A stretch of DNA of 61,148 nt from Faecalispora jeddahensis (GCF_000577335.1 NZ_CBYL010000021.1:1-61148); one strand, 5' to 3'. Shown: positions 8,311 through 16,409, numbered from the stretch's first letter. Program-made: numbers and translations. Notes: generated by a model not told the origin, from the sequence alone.

Positions 8311-8825
8311 AAGGCAAGCAATATGCCCCGGCCGAGAATTACAAGTCAAAGCTCGAAAAGGTCATGAGCCGGCTGGGGATCGAAAAATATAATTATAACT
8401 GGGATCGGTTCAGCTGCTGCGTGGAATTCAGCTACAAGGGCCAGCTGTACCGTTTCTCCCACAGCATCGAGAATGCGAAGAATCACGGTCAGTCGGTTCG
8501 CTACGGCAACGACGTTTTTGCACAGGTTGTGCTTTCTCTCGAGGACTTGTCACGCATGGTGGAGCGTGGAATTTATGACCTTGGCACCTGGGTGGCCGGT
8601 ATGAAATACCTGCCACCAGCCGCAGAAATTCCGGATTGTTTCCGAGTCCTCGGATATGAGCGGATCCCCGGCGGCCGCGACGAAGTGACCCGCCGGTACA
8701 GGCGTCTGGCCAAATCTGCACATCCGGACGCCGGCGGCAGTAAGGATCAGTTTCAGACACTGATGGCCGCTTATAACGAGGCGATGGAGTATCTGGAGGA
8801 GGCACTCGAACATGAAGTCAGTTAG
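8307..8825 (+). CDS. Phage protein with a C-terminal J-domain
   Basis: 172 residues, TTG start overlapping the previous stop. The C-terminal third is a J-domain: RVLGYERIPGGRDEVTRRYR, then LAKSAHPDAGGSKDQFQTLM. The HPD tripeptide needed to stimulate DnaK ATPase is intact. The N-terminal 110 residues are not recognised (YKSKLEKVMSRLGIEKYNYN). Its place beside the replication protein suggests it recruits host DnaK to remodel the replication complex, as lambda phages do with DnaJ; this is inference from order. It overlaps rusA by 14 bp. Confidence 0.75.
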   Translation: MKGKQYAPAENYKSKLEKVMSRLGIEKYNYNWDRFSCCVEFSYKGQLYRFSHSIENAKNHGQSVRYGNDVFAQVVLSLEDLSRMVERGIYDLGTWVAGMKYLPPAAEIPDCFRVLGYERIPGGRDEVTRRYRRLAKSAHPDAGGSKDQFQTLMAAYNEAMEYLEEALEHEVS

Positions 8826-9225
8826 CTTTGAGATTCCCGGCCCACCGCAGGGAAAGGCCCGGCCCCGCGTGGTGCGTGCCAAGAACGGCGCGAGCCTGAC
8901 CTACACGCCGGATAAGACTGTGGCCTATGAAGAACTGGTACGGCTCCGCTTTAAAGCGGTCGCGCAGAGTTTTTGCTTTGCGGACGGCGCCCAGCTTGCC
9001 ATCCAGATCACGGCGTGCTATCCGGTACCCAAGAGCAAAAGCAAACGTGCTCAAGCTGAGATGATTGCTGGCACGATCCGCCCTACGAAAAAGCCGGACT
9101 GTGACAACATCGTGAAAATCATCTGCGATGCCCTGAACGATCTGGCTTACAAGGATGATTCGCAGATTGCGAAGTATTACGCGGAGGCGCCACGGACGTT
9201 TGTGAAGATAATGGAGGTACGATAA
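8812..9225 (+). CDS. rusA: RusA-family Holliday junction resolvase
   Basis: 137 residues. RusA is a dimeric endonuclease that cuts four-way junctions made by phage recombination. N-terminal motif FEIPGPPQGKARPRV is typical, as is the acidic metal site region KKPDCDNIVKIICDALNDLA with following Lys-Asp-Asp (YKDDSQIAKY). Length matches the family (about 120-140). It overlaps the J-domain gene and is translationally coupled with it. Intact, although its partners yqaJ and recT are broken. Confidence 0.9.
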   Translation: MKSVSFEIPGPPQGKARPRVVRAKNGASLTYTPDKTVAYEELVRLRFKAVAQSFCFADGAQLAIQITACYPVPKSKSKRAQAEMIAGTIRPTKKPDCDNIVKIICDALNDLAYKDDSQIAKYYAEAPRTFVKIMEVR

Positions 9226-9249
9226 AAATGCCGCCTAATAAAAGGCGGC
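9222..9249 (-). terminator. Terminator for the minus-strand gene at 9255
   Basis: GCCGCCT (9230-9236) pairs with AGGCGGC (9243-9249); on the minus strand ATTTTTATC follows. It ends the inverted single-gene insertion and supports its independent transcription. Confidence 0.7.
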
Positions 9250-9254
9250 CAAAG

Positions 9255-9683
9255 TTATAAAAAACTTTTCAATTGTTCAACGTTTGCTTCTTCTGTGGCT
9301 AATAGTTTTTGGGTTAAAGTGCGGACAGTATCATTGGTTCCACTGTAATCATGCAGATGCTTTATTGTCTTATTAACGCCCATTTGGTTCCCTTGAATAG
9401 TCATTTCTGCAATCTTTGAGTCTGTGTGGTTAGTAATCATCTTGCCAGCAGCCATGACGTCAGCGGAAGCTTCCGCAATTGGACTCACACCCTTAGGCTG
9501 TTCGTTCCTTGCTGCAAGCAAGTCTTTAGCCTGATCACGAAGCTTTTGATATTCAACTTTTTGATTTTTGAGCTTATCTTTTAGTGCCGTGCTTTGAATG
9601 TAGTTTTCCACGGATTCAATGCCTTTGCAACCCATATCTGTAGTTTTATACACATATTGTAGCAATTCGATATCATGCATCAT
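9255..9683 (-). CDS. Helical-bundle protein of unknown function (moron-type insertion)
   Basis: 142 residues from ATG 9683. It is almost entirely amphipathic helix with an even spread of Lys, Glu and Gln (KDKLKNQKVEYQKLRDQAKD) and looks like a four-helix, ferritin- or DUF2383-like bundle; no metal ligands can be assigned with confidence. It is on the opposite strand to the early operon, lower in G+C, and has its own terminator, which marks it as an independently expressed insertion. Function unknown. Confidence 0.6.
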   Translation of the reverse strand: MMHDIELLQYVYKTTDMGCKGIESVENYIQSTALKDKLKNQKVEYQKLRDQAKDLLAARNEQPKGVSPIAEASADVMAAGKMITNHTDSKIAEMTIQGNQMGVNKTIKHLHDYSGTNDTVRTLTQKLLATEEANVEQLKSFL

Positions 9684-9755
9684 GTCTTATTACCTCGCTT
9701 TGGTTTTAGTGTAACTTTTTAACTCAAAAGTATGCGAAGCGGAAAGGAGAATAAG

Positions 9756-10190
9756 ATGAATGAATTAAAACCAAACGGTTTTGAAACAGCAGATGCTTTA
9801 GACCGGTTGCGCGCGGTGCGGCGCGGAATGCCTTATAAAACACTTTGGCCGTCAGATGTGGATGAAGCCATAGAAGCGTTGGAAGAAAAGTTGAACCGCC
9901 GCCCCGTCCCGGAAAACAAGCCTTATTTGTCTGAGATCGACCGTGTGATTCGGCTGTACGAAAATATAGCAGAATGCCCCTGCGACACTTACGCACAACT
10001 GATACTTACTGCTTTGTATGAGTATAAAGATCACCACGTCGAAAACAATCCGCTGACGCTGGAGCAGATGCGAAAAGCACTAAAGTTATCGATCGAAACC
10101 CACAGCGTCGACCAGCGCCAAGTTGAGAGACTTATGAAATATTACATCCAGCAGGCACAGGAGGTGAAAGGAAAACAGCCCCTGCCATAA
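9756..10190 (+). CDS. Hypothetical phage early protein
   Basis: 144 residues; ATG 9756 follows GGAAAGGAGAATAAG, so the in-frame ATG at 9732 is rejected. A mostly helical, charged soluble protein (DALDRLRAVRRGMPYKTLWP near the N-terminus). No domain recognised. It resumes the plus-strand phage operon after the inserted minus-strand gene. Confidence 0.55.
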   Translation: MNELKPNGFETADALDRLRAVRRGMPYKTLWPSDVDEAIEALEEKLNRRPVPENKPYLSEIDRVIRLYENIAECPCDTYAQLILTALYEYKDHHVENNPLTLEQMRKALKLSIETHSVDQRQVERLMKYYIQQAQEVKGKQPLP

Positions 10191-10213
10191 AGCAGGAGCC
10201 GCATTAGTTGAAT

Positions 10214-10762
10214 TTAGAAGTGGTTTATCCAAGTTACAAAAGAATCAACGTAGCTTTTTAGAAACGATTTAGTATTTTCGGAAGTGATTTCACCATTGGG
10301 CCCTAAAATATCCGTTACATTTCCGATATACGCTTCGGGCTGCTGCATGGTGTAGATATTTAAAAACATCAAAGATTGACGTAAATGGTGATTTGCTCCA
10401 AAAGCACTTAAATTGCCCGGAGATACGCTAATCACCGCACCGGGCTTTGCATTCCATACGCTTTTCCCGTAAGGGCGAGAACCAATATCAATCGCGTTTT
10501 TCAACGCCGCAGGCACAGAACGATTATGTTCCGGCGTAACAAATAAGAAAGCGTCGAGTTTCCCCACCGCCTCTCTGAACTTCACCCAAGAGGTCGGCGG
10601 CATGTCGTCATAGTCTTGATTATATAGTTCAAGATTTCCAATATCGATAATTTGCGCATTGAATCCTTCTGGGAAAAGATCGATAACATTTTGAGCAATT
10701 TTCTTGCTAAAAGAATCTTTTCTGGTACTTCCTACGAATACACCGATTGTTTTTTCACTCAT
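10214..10762 (-). CDS. NAD(P)H-dependent FMN reductase family flavoprotein
   Basis: 182 residues, flavodoxin-like fold. The N-terminal FMN phosphate loop GVFVGSTRKDSFSKKI and the second motif TPEHNRSVPAALKNAIDIGS are the signature of the YieF/ChrR/azoreductase group, which reduces quinones, chromate or azo compounds with NAD(P)H via FMN. Substrate not determinable. A single gene inverted within the phage early region, with its own leader (10763-10880 gene-free, A/T-rich); probably a lysogenic-conversion cargo gene. Length is normal for the family and the frame is intact. Confidence 0.85.
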   Translation of the reverse strand: MSEKTIGVFVGSTRKDSFSKKIAQNVIDLFPEGFNAQIIDIGNLELYNQDYDDMPPTSWVKFREAVGKLDAFLFVTPEHNRSVPAALKNAIDIGSRPYGKSVWNAKPGAVISVSPGNLSAFGANHHLRQSLMFLNIYTMQQPEAYIGNVTDILGPNGEITSENTKSFLKSYVDSFVTWINHF

Positions 10763-10890
10763 ATTGAATCACCCTTTCAATAATTAATTATTTATATTAT
10801 ATTCCATTATTTCCCGTTTGAAAAGAAGTGGTTTCAACAAAATACCCCATTATGATCAAATCACAAACAAATACGAAAGGATGATGGCAC

Positions 10891-11345
10891 TTGACGGTCA
10901 ACGAAGTGAAAGAGCTGCTTAAAATTTACTACGATATCCCACAAATGATTGATGAGGAGTTCGCCACCATCCGTCACTGCGAAGAGATGAAAAACACAAT
11001 AAATTTGCCGCACGGCCAATAATGGCGCTGACGGATCAGGCAAAGTATTATGATGATGAAATTATAAATTGCTACCGCCGGATTGCGGAGTTGCAAGAAA
11101 AACGAAACTGGCTCGGCCTTGCACTCGGGCGCCTGGATCAAACCGACCGGTACATACTGGAACTGGCCTACATGGGTAGCCCTGATTCGAAACGGCGGGG
11201 CCGCACTTTCCGATGGCCATCGTGGAAAGAGATTGCGGATAAGGTGGATTATTCGGAGAGTCAGACCAGAGAGCGTATGCGCGTTGCTTTGCTTCAGCTG
11301 ATGATGCTGGCGGATCAGACTACATTTCTGGGAATGATACGCTGA
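10891..11345 (+). pseudogene. Phage sigma-like/DUF1492 protein, split by a deletion-frameshift
   Basis: The N-terminal part (TTG 10891) reads TVNEVKELLKIYYDIPQMID and ends at TAA 11020-11022. The remainder begins at the overlapping ATG 11022 in another frame and carries the C-terminal helix-turn-helix (RPSWKEIADKV-type, here WPSWKEIADKVDYSESQTRE) after LDQTDRYILELAYMG. In relatives I recall, both halves form one protein of about 150 residues with a linker that is missing here. The second half alone keeps the DNA-binding region. Such proteins are thought to regulate late gene expression in phages. Confidence 0.6.
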
Positions 11346-11350
11346 TTCAC

Positions 11351-11890
11351 TTAACGACAAATCTCGTACCGGTTTCCTAACTGATCTATCAAAACCGCTT
11401 TCAATTCGTTCCAAGTACCTTTTGTAAAGGAATCCTTTGGGACGAGATGAGCTTGATTATTTGTGATGTAAAGATAAAGAAAATCGTTGTACTCCCAAAC
11501 TTTTAGCAAACCTTCATACGTGTAATTAGATACAGAAGATAGCTCTTCAGAATCTACTTTTACCGTGAAATGGTCCCCATACCACGTAAAGTAATTATCG
11601 ATAGAATAGAGTTTAGCCGACAGTTTGTAACCTATCAAAGGCATTACGAACCACATGTAAACCACCATAAAAAGCATAAGAAATATCATAAGGGCTAATA
11701 AGGGAATTACCGGCTGATCCAAGTCGTATGTATAATTGATAATTACAAATAGCTCAATTGACGCAATAATGGTCACTACAATACCTGTAGGAATTAGAAT
11801 TTTTCTCCATCTGGTTTTCTTAAAGGCGTCAAATCGATAAAACTTACGATAAACATCTTTGTCAATTTTTGAAACAGATTGCAGTTCCAT
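11351..11890 (-). CDS. YcxB-like membrane protein
   Basis: 179 residues. Two adjacent transmembrane helices (about 32-53, LIPTGIVVTIIASIELFVII; about 63-85, LLALMIFLMLFMVVYMWFVM) lie between an N-terminal cytoplasmic stretch and a C-terminal beta-rich domain ending with the YcxB-type LYITNNQAHLVPKDSFTKGT motif. Function of the family is unknown. Third minus-strand single gene within the phage region, A/T-rich relative to its neighbours, so probably another insertion. Frame intact. Confidence 0.65.
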   Translation of the reverse strand: MELQSVSKIDKDVYRKFYRFDAFKKTRWRKILIPTGIVVTIIASIELFVIINYTYDLDQPVIPLLALMIFLMLFMVVYMWFVMPLIGYKLSAKLYSIDNYFTWYGDHFTVKVDSEELSSVSNYTYEGLLKVWEYNDFLYLYITNNQAHLVPKDSFTKGTWNELKAVLIDQLGNRYEICR

Positions 11891-11947
11891 ACTCTCACCT
11901 CAGGTAAATGATAGCATAATTGTAGCTCGGTCCGAAAGAGGAATTTT

Positions 11948-12061
11948 ATGGCACTTTTGTATGAATGGCCCTATAATACCGGCGTTTTCCAGCGACTTCC
12001 GGCGGAAATCGGCGTGTTCCGGCAGGCCAAAGTGTGGTATTATATAATTACGGAATTTTAG
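11948..12061 (+). CDS. Short phage ORF, possibly a gene fragment
   Basis: 37 residues from ATG 11948, preceded by AAAGAGGAATTTT. It reads MALLYEWPYNTGVFQRLPAE and then a short aromatic tail. No recognised family. It lies between the YcxB gene and the methylase pseudogene and may be what remains of a longer phage gene, because the following 70 bp still look protein-like in other frames (ADGWALFHALERAGLTERSR). Confidence 0.3.
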   Translation: MALLYEWPYNTGVFQRLPAEIGVFRQAKVWYYIITEF

Positions 12062-12132
12062 GAAAGCGTTCAGCCGATGGCTGGGCACTTTTTCATGCCT
12101 TGGAGCGTGCGGGTCTGACAGAAAGGAGCCGC

Positions 12133-12877
12133 ATAGATTACACCAATAAAATATTCAATATGGACTGCGTGTCCGGGATGGGAATGTCCCCAGATAAAAG
12201 CATAGATTTGATTCTGTGTGATTTGCCGTATGGTATCACAGGGTTGCAGATAGGACAGTTTACTTCCTTTTGACCAGTTGTGGAAGCAATATACCCGCAT
12301 CATCAAAGACAACGGAGCGATCGTCCTGACGGCTTGCCAGCCGTTCACGACACAACTGATCAGCAGTCAGCCAAAGCTGTTCCGGTATTGCTGGTACTGG
12401 TACAAAAACATGGCGACCGGGTTTGCAAATGCGAAAAAGCAGCCGCTGCGCTGCGTGGAAGAAGTCTGTGTGTTTTATAAACACCGGCCGACATACAATC
12501 CGCAGGGGCTTATCATCCTGAACCAGCCGGTGAAACGGCGCAGGAAGTCAGTGCCTGCGCATGGGGATCCGGTTTATCGGATAGATGGCAGCCTGGCCCA
12601 TGACACAGAGACCTACGTTGTGCATTATCCCCGGCAGCTGCTGGGAATCAAGTTCGAACGTGGTCTGCACCCAACGCAAAAGCCCGTCGCACTATTTGAG
12701 TACATCATCCAGACTTATACAAATCGGGGCGAGATCGTGCTCGATAACTGCATGGGCAGCGAAACTACAGCAGTCGGTTGCATCAATTCTGGCCGTAATT
12801 ATACCGGATTTGAGTGGGATAAGAAGCATTATCAGACTGCAGCGAAAAGAGTCAAAAACATGAGACCATCTCCTTGA
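12133..12877 (+). pseudogene. Phage DNA adenine/cytosine-N4 methyltransferase, disrupted
   Basis: Amino-methylating DNA methyltransferase of the beta class (catalytic motif before SAM motif). The N-terminal piece reads DYTNKIFNMDCVSGMG and the catalytic motif CDLPYG. Then a one-base slip near 12239 and TAG at 12251-12253 (probably from TGG, Trp, in CRWDS) break the frame. The rest (from 12254; ATG at 12278) is open: AIVLTACQPFTTQL, HPTQKP and the SAM motif VLDNCMGSETTAVG. AAGGAG precedes codon 12133, which is ATA instead of ATG. Start loss, frameshift and nonsense together make activity very unlikely. Confidence 0.8.
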
Positions 12878-12926
12878 CTTCTGTAATATTATGGAATATT
12901 ACCAAAATAAAGGGGATGTTTGCGTG

Positions 12927-13265
12927 ATGAGTAATATTGAAAGAAATGTTCAAATAACTAAAAAATTGCAGTCTATTTACAATTATAAAAAAATCTCAAT
13001 TAAAAGCCTTCTTTTTTCCATTAACGAAACTGGTTCTGGCCTTGATGAAGAGTCCACGATTTACTGCCAAATGGATGTGACTGACGTTCAGTATGGCCCT
13101 GATTTTCTATATTTTTATGGCAAAGGTAAAGACCGCTTTATTATCGCATTCGATGATAGTGATATTGAAAAGCTTAATTTTAATGACATAACCGAAGAAA
13201 GTGAATTAACGATTCACAAACGATTTTCCAATATGGATTTAGAAATCAGGATTGCGCTAGTATAA
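12927..13265 (+). CDS. Hypothetical acidic protein
   Basis: 112 residues; ATG 12927 (or GTG 12924) after AAGGGG. It is A/T-rich, beta-rich and acidic (IYCQMDVTDVQYGPDFLYFY, then RFIIAFDDSDIEKLNFND), reminiscent of small PH-like folds. No family recognised. It ends just before a strong terminator, so it closes this transcription unit. Confidence 0.5.
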   Translation: MSNIERNVQITKKLQSIYNYKKISIKSLLFSINETGSGLDEESTIYCQMDVTDVQYGPDFLYFYGKGKDRFIIAFDDSDIEKLNFNDITEESELTIHKRFSNMDLEIRIALV

Positions 13266-13290
13266 TAGAAACCTTTTGAAAGTTTCCAAA

Positions 13291-13315
13291 AGACGACCCA
13301 TGGGTCGTCTTTTTC
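13291..13315 (+). terminator. Rho-independent terminator
   Basis: Perfect stem GACGACCC/GGGTCGTC (13292-13309) followed by TTTTTC. It ends the transcript of the gene at 12927. Confidence 0.85.
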
Positions 13316-13341
13316 ATACCCATTTTTAAGAGGTGAGCGCC

Positions 13342-13431
13342 ATGACCAACAAGCAGAAGTGGTTCTGTGAAGAGTATCTTAATAAAGAAAGCCGAGCATC
13401 ATTCTCCGGTATCGCCGGGACTCCTTTCTGA
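13342..13431 (+). pseudogene. terS: Terminase small subunit, N-terminal remnant
   Basis: 29 codons from ATG 13342, behind AGAGGTGAGCGC. MTNKQKWFCEEYL is the conserved opening of many phage terminase small subunits. It then runs into unrelated sequence (NKESRASFSGIAGTPF) and stops. This is the start of the lost packaging/structural module: everything from here to the holin, normally about 20-25 kb, has been deleted. Confidence 0.65.
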
Positions 13432-13499
13432 GATTGCCCCGTGGTAATGCACTGTGGGGCAGATATGCGCTATAAAGAAATAGGTGGTAAAAACTGAAA

Positions 13500-13529
13500 T
13501 TGCTATGGCGGCAGGTTTTTTGTTATAAT
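13500..13529 (+). promoter_or_regulatory. Promoter immediately in front of the ORF at 13536
   Basis: TTGCTA (13500-13505), an 18-bp spacer and TATAAT (13524-13529). The expected start of transcription falls at or next to ATG 13536, so the mRNA may be leaderless. Confidence 0.6.
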
Positions 13530-13535
13530 CAGGCT

Positions 13536-13880
13536 ATGAACAGTATTAATATTGAGTGGGGGTCTAAAATTATAGGTATGGAAAATTATACTGACAAAAA
13601 AATTGCTGCAACTCATATCCCGCTGATAATTAATCCTGATTCGGGTTTTTTGTATTTTGATGAAAAAGGTATTGTTTTTACAACTACTTTGGGTGATCCA
13701 ACAATAAAAATAGATTATTGCGATATGAGCGAAGTTCTTAGAAAAAGAGCACTGCTTGGTATTATTTCTTGTTTTTGTATATTAACACGTCAGGGTGAAA
13801 ATTATAAATTCATTGTTTTTAAACGTGCGGCTGTTGTAGAGTTTTTGAAAAGTAAAATGAGCCGCCTAGGTATAGAATAA
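13536..13880 (+). CDS. Hypothetical protein, possibly leaderless
   Basis: 114 residues from ATG 13536. No ribosome binding site lies before this ATG; a consensus -10 box ends only 6 bp upstream, which suggests a leaderless message. A later in-frame ATG (13578) also lacks a good site. The protein is A/T-rich and beta-rich (LIINPDSGFLYFDEKGIVFT) with a final helix (KRAAVVEFLKSKMSRLG), compatible with a small PH/GRAM-like fold. It sits in the scar of the deleted structural module and may have arrived separately. Confidence 0.5.
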   Translation: MNSINIEWGSKIIGMENYTDKKIAATHIPLIINPDSGFLYFDEKGIVFTTTLGDPTIKIDYCDMSEVLRKRALLGIISCFCILTRQGENYKFIVFKRAAVVEFLKSKMSRLGIE

Positions 13881-14227
13881 ACGCTGATAACCGGAAAAGA
13901 CCGGCAAACAAAAAAGGTCGTCGTGGTGTAAGCGGGCGTCCTTTTATGTAATGTGGCGTCCATAACGGACGCCACAACCTATCACCAACATCTACGACAG
14001 CAGCCACAGCAACGGCCACAGCCGCGCCGGGAGCCGCATCCTGCAAGAGCTATAACCGGGATCAACCAGCACATGTTTGTTCCCCCTTTCGAGTATCAGA
14101 GTATGATGCATACTATGATTGCAGGATAATGCTTGTCAATGTTCGGTGTTAGAATGCTGCTGAAGAATGTCATAAAAAGGATTAGAGACCCGTTCCGGGC
14201 CGTCCTTTTTGTTTGGAGGTGGGCAGA
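13881..14227. other. Gene-free scar with a perfect inverted repeat
   Basis: About 350 bp without an intact gene. It holds a perfect 10-bp stem TGTGGCGTCC/GGACGCCACA with a 5-base loop (13952-13976) that is not followed by T residues. A short protein-like stretch (TNIYDSSHSNGHSRAGSRIL, ending at TAA about 14054) looks like the tail of a phage structural protein. Probably the residue of the deleted tail region. Confidence 0.45.
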
Positions 14228-14686
14228 GTGCAATGCAAAGATTGGGCTTTATCTGCAAAATCGATGCATATTTCGGTACTGACCGTATTTTCCGCGGCCG
14301 GCGCCGCTATTCTTTCTGCCTTGGGCGGCTGGGATACCAGCTTACAGTTTTTGATCGGCATCATGGCTGTGGATTATCTGCTGGGCATCCTGATTGCCTT
14401 GATCTGGCACAAATTCCAAAAGACCGCAGACGGTACTTTCGAGAGCAATGCCAGCCTCAAGGGCCTGCTCCGAAAAATGAGTGTGCTGCTGGTGGTTTAC
14501 GTTGCGGTGCAGCTTGACGTCGTTGCAAATACCGGCGGGTATCTGCGCACGGCAGTGATTCTATTCTTCATCGCCAATGAAGGCTTTTCGGTGATTGAGA
14601 ATCTCGGCATCATGGGGGTCCCAATGCCGGATGCGGTCAAAAATGCTTTTGCGGTGATTAAGAGTAAAGCTGAAAACAACGAATAA
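14228..14686 (+). CDS. Phage holin (TcdE/phage_holin_4 type)
   Basis: 152 residues from GTG 14228, spaced 8 bases after GGAGG; the upstream TTG is rejected. Three to four hydrophobic segments (VLTVFSAAGAAILSALGGWD; LQFLIGIMAVDYLLGILIAL; VLLVVYVAVQLDVVA; then LRTAVILFFIANEGFSVIEN) match the toxin-secretion/phage-lysis holin family, which permeabilises the membrane for the endolysin. No endolysin follows; the next genes encode a secreted protease and a lipoprotein. Intact. Confidence 0.85.
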   Translation: MQCKDWALSAKSMHISVLTVFSAAGAAILSALGGWDTSLQFLIGIMAVDYLLGILIALIWHKFQKTADGTFESNASLKGLLRKMSVLLVVYVAVQLDVVANTGGYLRTAVILFFIANEGFSVIENLGIMGVPMPDAVKNAFAVIKSKAENNE

Positions 14687-14696
14687 AAATGATGAG

Positions 14697-14737
14697 GCGG
14701 TGCACCGAAAAATCATTCCAGTGCGCCGTTTTTATTT
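14697..14737 (+). terminator. Terminator after the holin
   Basis: CGGTGCAC pairs (one G-U) with GTGCGCCG, followed by TTTTTATTTTT. It separates the phage region from the secreted-protein genes. Confidence 0.75.
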
Positions 14738-14776
14738 TTATGATATGATTTTTAAAAATGAAAAATAGGGGTAAAT

Positions 14777-15922
14777 ATGAAAAGAAGAAATAAGCTTTTA
14801 GCCAGTATCATGGCTGTTTTGTTGATTGTTTCTAGTAATACTATTTCTGCATCTGCGGCAAAAGGGATACTTGAAGACAAAGCTCAAGGTTCACTACCAA
14901 TTACTAAAATTTCCAGATTTATTCAATCTAGTTATGCGAATGATTCAACTTGCTCCTGGAATAAAGATACTGTAGTAGATGAATCTATACCTACTTATGA
15001 TTTGGACAACAATATAAACGGGTACATTTTGAACCTCTCAACCAATGGTAAATCAACTGGTTACATAGTGTATGACACGTCAGCAAATGAGCCGGTAATA
15101 GTTGAATTTGGTTATAATAATGTTTATACTATTCAAGGGGAAAAGGTGACAAAAGAGACTGATTTAGGGCGTTCAAAGCTTATCCCCGTAGGCATGGATG
15201 AGTATTTGCTGCAAAGTGGCACCGAACTTTATACAGTTAAAAATAGAACTAATGTAACTGATCAAAAATCTAAGTTCCAACAAGCAGTAAAAGAAAAAGA
15301 AGAAAGCATAGCTGCCAGTGTTCAAAAACAGAAATCAGAGATTTCAACTAAACAAATTATTTATACATCGGTATCCGTTCCCAATCTATGGAAGTCGGGG
15401 TATCAGCCTGTAACAATGCAGATGTATGGAAATACAGCTTGTACTGTAGTTTTTGGTTTAAATCTTTTAAAGTATTGGACTGAGTGCAGGGGAATTCCTA
15501 GTTTGTATAATTCTTATGATGTTCCTGCTTTAACGCAAACGTTTGGAAGATTAAAAGTTACTATGAATACAAATGCCAATGGCGAAACAGACTGGTATGA
15601 TGGATACAATGGAATTTCTTCTTATTGTTCTACGTATGCATGTACTGCACCTAAAGGCTCGGATTATAAAAATGGTTTAGATTGGAATTGGTATAAAACT
15701 CAAATTGATAATGGGAACTTCACATGTGTAAATGCGGAATTAAGGCATTATCAAAATGATGGTAGAGACGGCCACCATAGTTTTTCAGGAGTAGGATATC
15801 AAGAAACATCGGATGGAAACTATATGCGAGTCGGGGATCAATGGACAACAGACTATTCCCATTTTTATAATGTAACAGCATATTCTAGCAGTATTAAAAA
15901 TATTTGGTATTACAGGTGGTAA
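14777..15922 (+). CDS. Secreted papain-like cysteine protease (clan CA) with pro-region
   Basis: 381 residues: a signal peptide (basic start, LLASIMAVLLIVSSNTISAS, cleavage near 27), a pro-region of about 170 residues, then a papain-like catalytic domain. The likely nucleophile is Cys222 in GNTACTVVFGLNLLKYW, the histidine is in GRDGHHSFSGVGY (His333/334), and the Asn/Asp region is VGDQWTTDYSHF. The pattern recalls the streptopain/staphopain and C39-like groups; the exact family is uncertain. Strongly A/T-rich compared with the prophage and the ICE. The downstream lipoprotein (4 bp gap) may be its inhibitor or chaperone. ATG 14777 follows AGGGG. Confidence 0.75.
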   Translation: MKRRNKLLASIMAVLLIVSSNTISASAAKGILEDKAQGSLPITKISRFIQSSYANDSTCSWNKDTVVDESIPTYDLDNNINGYILNLSTNGKSTGYIVYDTSANEPVIVEFGYNNVYTIQGEKVTKETDLGRSKLIPVGMDEYLLQSGTELYTVKNRTNVTDQKSKFQQAVKEKEESIAASVQKQKSEISTKQIIYTSVSVPNLWKSGYQPVTMQMYGNTACTVVFGLNLLKYWTECRGIPSLYNSYDVPALTQTFGRLKVTMNTNANGETDWYDGYNGISSYCSTYACTAPKGSDYKNGLDWNWYKTQIDNGNFTCVNAELRHYQNDGRDGHHSFSGVGYQETSDGNYMRVGDQWTTDYSHFYNVTAYSSSIKNIWYYRW

Positions 15923-15926
15923 CTTT

Positions 15927-16394
15927 ATGATGCGAAAGACAAGATTTTTGCTGGTGCTTATATGTATTAGCACCGTTCTTTTTTCAGCAGGATGTGGTGC
16001 CCAAAAGACTTCTACGGTTCCATTAAAGGAAATTATCAATCTATCTGAATCTGATATTTCCAGTATAGGAACGAGTGAAGGCGGCGGACTTCAAACAACA
16101 ATTCAAGACTCTACGCAAATTAAATCAATTTGTAATTTCTTATCTCAAATTGATTTGAAAAGTGATTACCAAAAGGAAGAAGAACAAAAAGATTCCAGTG
16201 GAGGCGGAGGTGCATATTTTCTAATCCGCTATTCAGACGATAAATTAACTCATCTCCAAATATATGTTGAGAACAATCAAGCAAGGATTTCCGGAGATAT
16301 CAAAGGAGGTCGGATAGAAAACGGCTGGAAGGTTTATACTCTATCGGATTCCTCACAGATAACAAAATTGAGTGATATGTTAGCTATTAAATAA
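15927..16394 (+). CDS. Lipoprotein of unknown function
   Basis: 155 residues with a lipoprotein signal (LFSAGC lipobox; lipidated Cys about residue 23). The mature part is small, acidic and beta-rich, with a glycine stretch (DSSGGGGAYFLIRYSDDKLT). It starts 4 bp after the protease stop and shares its low G+C, so the two form an operon. A membrane-anchored inhibitor or immunity partner of the protease is possible but unproven. Confidence 0.7.
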   Translation: MMRKTRFLLVLICISTVLFSAGCGAQKTSTVPLKEIINLSESDISSIGTSEGGGLQTTIQDSTQIKSICNFLSQIDLKSDYQKEEEQKDSSGGGGAYFLIRYSDDKLTHLQIYVENNQARISGDIKGGRIENGWKVYTLSDSSQITKLSDMLAIK

Positions 16395-16409
16395 AATAAT
16401 TAACTGGAA

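Larger units (their letters stand above)
2261..14740. mobile_element. Decayed prophage remnant
   Basis: A block of phage-type genes in typical order. A truncated tyrosine integrase and immunity genes lie on the minus strand. Early genes follow on the plus strand (AbrB-like, Spo0A-C, yqaJ, recT, replication, rusA, DUF1492-like), then a terminase small-subunit fragment and a holin. Structural genes are missing between about 13.43 and 14.2 kb. Many genes are disrupted. Single minus-strand genes at 9255, 10214 and 11351 look like later insertions (morons). The left end is the integrase/pseudogene junction at about 2261; the right end is uncertain and placed after the holin terminator. Confidence 0.8.
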
